DNA of 20,920 nucleotides from CAXMNX01 sp051009475 (lineage in GTDB: Bacteria > Pseudomonadota > Alphaproteobacteria > Rhodobacterales > Rhodobacteraceae). Of the stretch, positions 15,119 to 20,920 are shown in pieces. The DNA is taken from the NCBI GenBank assembly GCA_051009475.1, contig JBPCWO010000394.1, forward strand, positions 1-20,920, written 5' to 3'. Position 1 is the stretch's first letter. Every line of letters starts with the position of its first letter. The notes below the pieces were generated by a model. That model worked only from the letters and a program-made list of their open reading frames with translations. It was not told the origin of the DNA and did not search any database. The translations under genes and the position numbers were made by a program.

Positions 15119-16411
15119 ATGGCGAACGTTGTGGTCGTTGGCGCTCAGTGGGGCGACGAAGGCAAGGGAAAGATCGTTGACTGGCTGAGCGAGCGGGCGA
15201 ATGTGATCGCGCGCTTTCAAGGCGGCCATAACGCCGGGCATACGCTGGTCATCGATGGCGAAGTTTACAAACTGCACGCGCTGCCATCGGGCGTCGTTCG
15301 CGGCGGCAAGCTAAGCGTCATCGGCAACGGTGTTGTGCTCGATCCCTGGCATTTGATGGAAGAGATCGCGACCGTCCGCGAACAAGGTGTTGAGATCACG
15401 CCAGAGACTCTGATGATTGCCGAAAACACGTCGTTGATATTGCCGGTGCACGGCGAGTTGGACCGTGCGCGCGAGGCGCAGAACTCGGTTGCCAAAATCG
15501 GCACAACCGGGCGCGGCATCGGCCCGGCATATGAAGACAAGGTTGGCCGGCGGGCGGTTCGCGTTGCCGATTTGGCGGACGAAGCAACACTTGAGAGCCG
15601 GGTGGGTCGACTACTGGTTCACCACGATGCGCTGCGACGCGGTTTGGGATTGCCGGAAGTAGATCGCGCTAAGCTATTGGCCTCACTGAAAGAAATTGCA
15701 CCGAAGATTCTTCCATTTGCGGCACCGGTTTGGAAAGTCCTGAATGATCGACGGCGTGCGGGGCAGCGGATTCTGTTCGAAGGCGCACAGGGCGCTTTGT
15801 TGGACGTCGATTTCGGCACCTATCCCTTCGTGACCTCTTCGAATGTGATCTCCGGTCAGGCGGCGACAGGAACTGGTATTGGGCCTGGTTCGATCGACTT
15901 TGTGCTGGGAATTGTTAAGGCCTACACCACTCGTGTCGGCGAAGGGCCGTTTCCAACCGAGCTGTTTGACGACGATGGTCAGCGGTTGGGCGAACGCGGG
16001 CACGAATTTGGCACCACTACCGGGCGCAAGCGTCGCTGCGGGTGGTTTGATGCAGTATTGGTGCGGCAAACCTGCGCCACGAGCGGCGTTAACGGCATCG
16101 CTCTGACCAAGCTTGATGTGCTCGACGGCTTTGACGAGCTGACAATTTGCACCGGCTATGATCTGGACGGAGAGCAGCTCGACTATCTGCCGACGGCGGC
16201 GAACAAACAGGCCCGCGTGACGCCGATTTACGAAACGATGAAAGGCTGGTCGGACAGCACGGCAGGCGCACGCAGTTGGGCCGACTTGCCGGGTGAGGCG
16301 ATCAAATATGTGCGCCGGATCGAAGAGCTGATCCAGTGCCCCGTCGCGCTTTTGTCCACCTCGCCGGAACGCGAAGACACAATCCTTGTCACCGACCCAT
16401 TTGCGGACTGA
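15119..16411 (+). CDS. purA: Adenylosuccinate synthetase PurA
   Basis: A 430-aa GTP-dependent enzyme that joins IMP and aspartate to make adenylosuccinate, the first committed step to AMP. The P-loop QWGDEGKGK (10-18, with Asp13) and NAGHT (His41) supply the catalytic pair. GTTGRGIGPAYEDK, the QGALLDVDFGTYPFVTSSN stretch and TTTGRKRRCGWFD are the IMP-, GTP- and aspartate-binding segments. Full family length. A GGGA ribosome site precedes the ATG. It is divergent from glpX across 171 bases and is followed 4 bases later by a DUF2842 gene, probably in the same transcript. Confidence 0.97.
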   Translation: MANVVVVGAQWGDEGKGKIVDWLSERANVIARFQGGHNAGHTLVIDGEVYKLHALPSGVVRGGKLSVIGNGVVLDPWHLMEEIATVREQGVEITPETLMIAENTSLILPVHGELDRAREAQNSVAKIGTTGRGIGPAYEDKVGRRAVRVADLADEATLESRVGRLLVHHDALRRGLGLPEVDRAKLLASLKEIAPKILPFAAPVWKVLNDRRRAGQRILFEGAQGALLDVDFGTYPFVTSSNVISGQAATGTGIGPGSIDFVLGIVKAYTTRVGEGPFPTELFDDDGQRLGERGHEFGTTTGRKRRCGWFDAVLVRQTCATSGVNGIALTKLDVLDGFDELTICTGYDLDGEQLDYLPTAANKQARVTPIYETMKGWSDSTAGARSWADLPGEAIKYVRRIEELIQCPVALLSTSPEREDTILVTDPFAD

Positions 16412-16415
16412 GCCC

Positions 16416-16649
16416 ATGGCGCTTTCGTGGAAGTCGCGTCGACGCCTGTCGCTTTTGATCCTGCTGGTCGCGCTACCGCTTTATATCGTCGTCGCAGTCA
16501 CCGTCATCAGTTGGTTCGATCGGCCGCCGCTTTGGCTGGAGTTGGTAATTTACGTCGTGTTGGGGGTCGTGTGGGTGCTTCCTTTCAAGCGAGTTTTTCG
16601 CGGTGTCGGCAAATCGGATCCGGATGCGGCAGCTGGTGGAGATGACTAG
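16416..16649 (+). CDS. DUF2842 family small membrane protein
   Basis: A 77-aa protein beginning MALSWKSRRRL, with two hydrophobic helices (about residues 10-32 and 38-57) separated by DRPPLWLE, then PFKRVFRGVGKSDPDA. This matches the DUF2842 family of short alphaproteobacterial membrane proteins; function unknown. The positive RRR cluster before the first helix suggests the N-terminus faces the cytoplasm. I start at ATG 16416 rather than an in-frame ATG inside the purA end, because family proteins start there and it lies just after the purA stop. Confidence 0.85.
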   Translation: MALSWKSRRRLSLLILLVALPLYIVVAVTVISWFDRPPLWLELVIYVVLGVVWVLPFKRVFRGVGKSDPDAAAGGDD

Positions 16650-16783
16650 GCTCCGGGCCAGTTGCATTGGCCGACGGCGACCGGAGCCGTTGCATTCACC
16701 GCCATTTGGTCACAGGAAAACCACGAATTCGGCAGATTTTTTTTGTGTGCTGCGCGCGAGGGCGCAAACACCACGGTGAAAAC

Positions 16784-17050
16784 ATGCCAAAAATTCTCTT
16801 CATTCTTTCACTTACTGCTTTAACTGCCTGCGGGTATGCCACCGACCAGGTAAACTCAGCCGTGACTCAGGCAAGACTGCAGAACGACACCGCGAAGTAC
16901 TTTGCAACCACCCCGAGCAACGTAAGTGTAAGTAGCTTCAAGCAAAGTGTTGTTGGAACTTCCTATAAAGCGCGCGTTTCCGGAACTCTTTACAATTGCA
17001 GCTACTTTCGGTCAGCGCTCACCTGCTCCAGGGCAATCAGACCAGTCTAA
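16784..17050 (+). CDS. Small putative lipoprotein
   Basis: An 88-aa protein beginning MPKILFILSLTALTACGYA, a short lipoprotein signal with lipobox LTAC (Cys16), predicting a lipid-anchored periplasmic or outer-membrane product. The mature part is polar with SSFKQSVVGTSYKARVSGTLYNCSYFRS and two later Cys (in NCSYF and LTCSR) that could form a disulfide. I recognise no family. The ribosome site GGTGA lies 6 bases before the ATG; an in-frame start further upstream would give a non-signal N-terminus and is less likely. Its gene is 134 bases after the DUF2842 gene, so it may be transcribed on its own. Confidence 0.7.
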   Translation: MPKILFILSLTALTACGYATDQVNSAVTQARLQNDTAKYFATTPSNVSVSSFKQSVVGTSYKARVSGTLYNCSYFRSALTCSRAIRPV

Positions 17051-17264
17051 ATCAAGTCAGCGCACTTATCGGTTATCTCTGAGCGAACAGACTCTGGCGC
17101 GCGAATGTATGCCGCAATACTCTATGGTGGCGGTCTTATCTCGCGTGCCTGAGGCGCACATTTCGATCTTCATGACAAGATGATCAAAGGCTTTGCTAGG
17201 CCGGTTTGGTCCGCTAGGCGGATGTTCGGCGCGATACAATTGAGTTGTCCTGGCAGCGTAATTC

Positions 17265-18422
17265 CTACTGACACAAATACTTGATCAGGCGATCCATGAA
17301 AGCTTCACCTGCTTCGAATTGCTCAATGGTGATAAACTCGTCTTGCTGGTGGGCCTGGGCGATGTCGCCAGGTCCGCAAACGACTGCGGAATAGCCACCG
17401 TTCTGGAAGTGCCCGGCTTCGGTGCCGTAACTGACGACGTGGGTGCCGTTGTCGCCGGTAAGATTTCGGGTCAGCGCTTCGGCCGCACCATCATCTTCGG
17501 GCTTTAGCCCGGGGACGCCAAAAAATGGCTCGATATCAATGCCTGCATCTGCGCTGATGGATTGCATGCTTGCCTGAACTTGCGCCACTTGCTCCAGAAA
17601 GAGTGCTTTCCATTCTTTGGGGTCGTCGTCTGGAACAAATCGGAAGTCCACACCAAACTTGCAGTCCTTGGCCGTTATATTGTGCGCCGTACCACCCGAG
17701 ATCATGCCGACATGAAGGGTCGTCCAGGGCGGTTCAAAAATCGCGGCCAGCGGGGTGGGGGTTTCGGCCCGGTTCTGATCGTTCATACCGTTCGCCCACT
17801 CAATCAGCTTCGCGCCCTCCATGATGGCGTTCACCCCGGTGTGCATGATTGACGAATGCACTTCGAAGCCGCGCATGTGAACATGAAACCCGGCACCGCC
17901 TTTGTGCCCGGTAACGACCTTCATCATTGACGGCTCGCCGATGATCGCGACATCGGCCTTTGGAACAACACCTTGCATCGCTTGGATCAGCGGTGGCGCA
18001 CCTTCGCAACCAATCTCCTCGTCATAGCTGAGCGCAATCTGTAGCGGGCGTTTCAAATCTGCGGCGCGTGCTTTTGCCATGCCGGCAAGGGCGATGGCGT
18101 CAAATCCTTTCATGTCGCATGTGCCGCGACCAAACAATTTGCCGTCACGTTCGACAACTTCCCAGGGGTTGGTGCTCCAATCCTGTCCGTCAACCGGAAC
18201 GACGTCGGTGTGACCAGACAGCACGATGCCGCCCGGCACGTCCGGGCCAACGCTGGCAAAAACCGCGGCTTTGGTACCGTCGTCGTTCGGCATCCGATGC
18301 GGCTCGATATCCGCAGAGCGCAGGAAATCCTCCACCCAATCCGCAAGTTCCAGGTTGCTGTCCCTACTGACAGTCGGAAATGATACAAGACTTTCAAGGA
18401 TTTGGCGCGCAGAGAACGGCAT
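17265..18422 (-). CDS. argE: Acetylornithine deacetylase-like M20 metallohydrolase
   Basis: A 385-aa M20-family zinc amidohydrolase of the alphaproteobacterial ArgE type, classically cleaving N2-acetylornithine to ornithine and acetate. Motifs: SGHTDVVPVDG (first metal ligands), GRGTCDMKGF (bridging Asp), SYDEEIGCEG (catalytic Glu-Glu), IGEPS, a dimerisation lid segment with GGAGFHVHMRG, and the C-terminal AHQQDE His ligand. The start codon ATG shares one base with the stop of the upstream ABC gene (TGATG); a TTG one codon earlier is also possible. Co-transcription with a peptide ABC transporter suggests it may process an imported N-acyl amino acid or dipeptide rather than, or as well as, arginine biosynthesis. 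Confidence 0.87.
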   Translation of the reverse strand: MPFSARQILESLVSFPTVSRDSNLELADWVEDFLRSADIEPHRMPNDDGTKAAVFASVGPDVPGGIVLSGHTDVVPVDGQDWSTNPWEVVERDGKLFGRGTCDMKGFDAIALAGMAKARAADLKRPLQIALSYDEEIGCEGAPPLIQAMQGVVPKADVAIIGEPSMMKVVTGHKGGAGFHVHMRGFEVHSSIMHTGVNAIMEGAKLIEWANGMNDQNRAETPTPLAAIFEPPWTTLHVGMISGGTAHNITAKDCKFGVDFRFVPDDDPKEWKALFLEQVAQVQASMQSISADAGIDIEPFFGVPGLKPEDDGAAEALTRNLTGDNGTHVVSYGTEAGHFQNGGYSAVVCGPGDIAQAHQQDEFITIEQFEAGEAFMDRLIKYLCQ

Positions 18423-20236
18423 CAAGATTTCAAAACCAAATGTCCTGGCGCAACTTCATCATAAACAGACGGGCCCGGTTCGTGGCCGACCGGAAATATC
18501 GGTGACGGAATGGGTTTGAAGTTCAAATCACGCTCGGATTTTCGCTTCCGCGGGTCCGCGACAGGCACGGCTTTCAAAAGCGCCTTGGTGTATTCATGGC
18601 GGGGATCCTCGAAAATAGCTTGCCGTGGCCCCAGTTCAACGATCCTGCCAAGATACATCACGCCGACAGTGTGGCTGACGCGTTCGACGACTGCCATGTC
18701 GTGGCTGATGAACAGCATGGAGATTCCCAGTTCGGACTGCAATTCCATCAAAAGGTTCAGGACTTGTGCCTGTACCGATACATCGAGCGCGGACACCGCT
18801 TCGTCGGCAATGATCAGTTTTGGATTCAGCGCCAGCGCGCGAGCTATCGCAATCCGTTGACGCTGTCCGCCCGAAAGCTCGTGCGGGTATCGACGCAAGT
18901 AGCTCCTTGGTAATTCGACTCTGTCAAACAAGCTTTCCACTCGTTCGTTTCGGTCATCGGGCGAACCTATACCGTAATTCCTAAGCGGCTCGGCGACCTG
19001 GTCCGACAGTTTCATCTGAGGATTTAGAGACGCGAAGGGGTCCTGAAACACCATTTGCATATCCCGGCGCGCACGCCGAAGTTCGTTCTGTCCGAATTCG
19101 ATAATGTTTTGATCGCCAAGCCACACTTCCCCTGACTGCGGCTCGACAAGACGCAATACAGAGCGCCCGCACGAAGATTTTCCGCAACCAGATTCTCCGA
19201 CAAGACTAAGCGTCTCGCCGGCTTTTATCTGAAAGGAAACGTCTTCAACCGCGTGGACATATGCAACGGTCCGACGGAAGAACCCGCCCTTTACCGGAAA
19301 TCGCGTCACCAGGTTTTTGACGTCCAACAGAACCTTGTCTTCCGTGGCGATGATTGGACCGGGGTGTTTGACTTCGGTGCCCATCAGCCGCATCGGTTCG
19401 GGCGCGCTTTTCCCAGTCATTTCCCCTAGTTTCGGCACGGCAGCCAAAAGAGATTTTGTATAAGCGTGCTGCGGGTTCTCGAATATTTGCTCGACCGGAC
19501 CTTCTTCGACTTTCTTGCCGCGGAACATAACCACCACGCGGTCTGCCATTTGCGCCACAACCGCCATATCGTGGGTGATGAACATCACTGCTGTTCCGGT
19601 TTCGCGCTTGAGGCGGTCGATCAAGGCGAGAATTTCGGCCTGAATTGTTACATCAAGTGCGGTTGTCGGCTCGTCGGCGATCAAAAGGCGCGGTTCGCAG
19701 GCAAGCGCCATGGCGATCACGACGCGCTGTCGCATGCCTCCGGACAATTCGTGCGGGTATTGCAGCAGGCGTCTTTCGGGCTCTGGAATGCGCACCTGAC
19801 GCAATAGATCGAGCGCTCGCTCGGTTGCTTTTTCTTTAGAAAGGCCGAGGTGGACGCGCAGACCTTCGGTTAGTTGACGTTCAACAGTGAACACCGGATT
19901 CAGCGACGTCATCGGCTCTTGAAATATCATGCCGATTTCGTTGCCGCGAATGGTTCTCATCAATCCGTCGCCGGCATCAACCACATCCATAATGCCGCCG
20001 TTTTCGCCACGGTCGAACAGCAATTGTCCGCCCGCAATTTCGCCGCCGCCAAACTCAACCAACCTCATCAGGCTGAGCGAGGAAACGGATTTTCCGGACC
20101 CCGATTCGCCGACGATACAGACCGTTTCACCGGCGCTGACTTCAAAACTGACGTCTTCGACCCCTACGACGGGGCCATCCTTGGTTTGAAATTCGACGCG
20201 TAAGTTTCGAAACTGGGCAAGCGGTTGGTCAAGCAT
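18422..20236 (-). CDS. Peptide ABC transporter ATP-binding protein, fused double ATPase (DppD-DppF type)
   Basis: A 604-aa cytoplasmic protein carrying two complete ABC ATPase domains, equal to DppD and DppF joined. First domain: Walker A GESGSGKS (43-50), signature LSGGM (164-168), Walker B LLIADEP (184-190), switch His222. Second domain: Walker A GESGCGKS (347-354), signature LSGGQ (454-458), Walker B LIIADEA (474-480), His512. Each domain ends with the oligopeptide-transporter type tail (HAYTKSLLAAVP and HEYTKALLKAVP). It powers import of peptides, nickel or related solutes through two permeases not in the window. It overlaps the ArgE-like gene and is divergent from a peptide-binding protein gene that begins 292 bases away. 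Confidence 0.94.
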   Translation of the reverse strand: MLDQPLAQFRNLRVEFQTKDGPVVGVEDVSFEVSAGETVCIVGESGSGKSVSSLSLMRLVEFGGGEIAGGQLLFDRGENGGIMDVVDAGDGLMRTIRGNEIGMIFQEPMTSLNPVFTVERQLTEGLRVHLGLSKEKATERALDLLRQVRIPEPERRLLQYPHELSGGMRQRVVIAMALACEPRLLIADEPTTALDVTIQAEILALIDRLKRETGTAVMFITHDMAVVAQMADRVVVMFRGKKVEEGPVEQIFENPQHAYTKSLLAAVPKLGEMTGKSAPEPMRLMGTEVKHPGPIIATEDKVLLDVKNLVTRFPVKGGFFRRTVAYVHAVEDVSFQIKAGETLSLVGESGCGKSSCGRSVLRLVEPQSGEVWLGDQNIIEFGQNELRRARRDMQMVFQDPFASLNPQMKLSDQVAEPLRNYGIGSPDDRNERVESLFDRVELPRSYLRRYPHELSGGQRQRIAIARALALNPKLIIADEAVSALDVSVQAQVLNLLMELQSELGISMLFISHDMAVVERVSHTVGVMYLGRIVELGPRQAIFEDPRHEYTKALLKAVPVADPRKRKSERDLNFKPIPSPIFPVGHEPGPSVYDEVAPGHLVLKS

Positions 20237-20528
20237 CAGGTATCCAATGTGAGTAGCTATTGCACGCTATGCAGAGTGCGAAACCGGTGTCAAATAGTTG
20301 GAGCTAAACCGGTTTTGGAAAAAAAATTGGAAATTTACCCGGCGGCAGAGCTTGCAATTGATTAAAAAATGAGACGAAACTCTGAAGGTCCGCGCCGCTT
20401 GCCGGGCGATCAACGATAAAAGCTGGACCGTGGTGAAAATCACCCCTAACCGCAGATCATTCAGACAATTGTCCTCCGATTTTCGGAGCGACAGCGGCGC
20501 GACCTTATCAAAAAATGGGAGTGAAGTT
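20237..20528. promoter_or_regulatory. Divergent control region of the peptide transporter genes
   Basis: A 292-base gap between divergent transporter genes, so both promoters must lie here. It contains two similarly built dyads, GGTGA-AAA-TCACC (20432-20444) and CTCCGA-TTT-TCGGAG (20474-20488), and a repeated AAACCGGT (from about 20281 and about 20308). A minus-strand open frame spans much of it but overlaps the start of the binding protein and looks unlike a protein. Confidence 0.4.
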
Positions 20529-20920
20529 ATGAAACTCAAAACCGCCTTAATCGGGGCAGTGGCAACTTTTGCGCTGGCACCGATGGCGATCGCTGATGGG
20601 CACGAAGGCCCACGCGCAAGAGATGGACATGTAAACCTGATCTACTGGCAAGCACCGTCCATCATGAACCCTTACCTGTCTGGCGGGACCAAGGATCTCG
20701 AGGCTGCAAGCCTCGTGATCGAACCACTGGTTCGCTACGACAACGACGGCAATATGGTGCCCTGGCTTGTTGACGAGATTCCGACCGTCGCGAACGGCGG
20801 TGTCAGCGAAGACCTGACGTCGATCACCTGGAAGCTGACAGAAGGTCTTCTTTGGTCTGACGGCACGCCGGTTACATCAGAGGACGTCAAATTCACCTGG
20901 CAGTACTGCACTGCCGAAGG
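20529..20920 (+). CDS. Peptide ABC transporter substrate-binding protein (3'-truncated by window edge)
   Basis: The first 130 codons of a family 5 extracellular solute-binding protein (DppA/OppA type; full members are about 500-600 aa). A Sec signal peptide MKLKTALIGAVATFALAPMA, ending AIADG, leads to a mature part with LIYWQAPSIMNPYLSGGTKD, LEAASLVIEPLVRYD, MVPWLVDEIP, and WKLTEGLLWSDGTPVTSEDVKFTW, the typical peptide-binder motif. A GGAG ribosome site lies 8 bases before the ATG. It should bind the ligand carried by the transporter whose fused ATPase lies on the opposite strand; the permease genes are presumably beyond the right edge. Confidence 0.93.
   Translation, partial: MKLKTALIGAVATFALAPMAIADGHEGPRARDGHVNLIYWQAPSIMNPYLSGGTKDLEAASLVIEPLVRYDNDGNMVPWLVDEIPTVANGGVSEDLTSITWKLTEGLLWSDGTPVTSEDVKFTWQYCTAE

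Noticed and set aside
17210..17222. TCCGC-TAG-GCGGA hairpin near the lipoprotein / argE convergent gap
   Set aside because: No T-run follows on either strand and the arms are short, so I do not call it a terminator.
20267..20539. Minus-strand frame of about 90 codons in the transporter divergent region
   Set aside because: It overlaps the start of the well-supported binding-protein gene and its ribosome site, and looks non-coding.

Overview
The window looks like a chromosomal segment of an alphaproteobacterium, most likely Rhodobacteraceae (Roseobacter-type). Supporting this are the glpX / recJ / tRNA-Glu neighbourhood, purA followed by a DUF2842 membrane protein, a GcvA-type LysR regulator, MttB-family and TMADH-like amine genes, and moderately high G+C with tightly overlapping genes. 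No mobile element, CRISPR array or rRNA was found.

Layout. (1) 1-992: 3' part of an E. coli-like cyclopropane-fatty-acid synthase gene, clearly A+T-richer than the rest, followed by about 870 bp with no convincing gene. (2) 1860-3364: tupB-tupA, membrane and binding-protein parts of a tungstate-type ABC importer, with no ATPase gene beside them. (3) 8777 down to 3370 on the minus strand: a tightly coupled run of an MttB-family methyltransferase, a TMADH/DgcA-like FMN/4Fe-4S/FAD oxidoreductase, a TPP enzyme with Xsc-like motifs, and a small frameshifted ORF. A divergent GcvA-type LysR gene sits at 8863-9744, with a textbook T-N11-A dyad in the shared intergenic region. This is the most interesting part of the window: it reads as an uncharacterised N-methylated-amine catabolic operon. 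(4) 9905-11083: a class I aminotransferase. (5) 11525-11599: tRNA-Glu(TTC) with encoded CCA. (6) 14947 down to 11686 on the minus strand: glpX, a cysteine hydrolase and recJ as one compact unit. (7) 15119-17050: purA, a DUF2842 protein and a small lipoprotein. (8) 20236 down to 17265 on the minus strand: a fused double-ATPase peptide-ABC gene overlapping an ArgE-type M20 deacylase, divergent from the start of a peptide-binding protein gene that runs off the right edge.

How the parts fit. Region 3 probably removes N-methyl groups or amine groups from a methylated amine and passes a small aldehyde to the TPP enzyme, under LysR control; the substrate is unknown. Region 8 probably imports a peptide or N-acylated amino compound and hydrolyses it with the ArgE-like enzyme. 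Regions 6 and 7 are housekeeping: gluconeogenesis, DNA repair and purine synthesis. All functional assignments come from motifs recognised by eye; no database search was possible.
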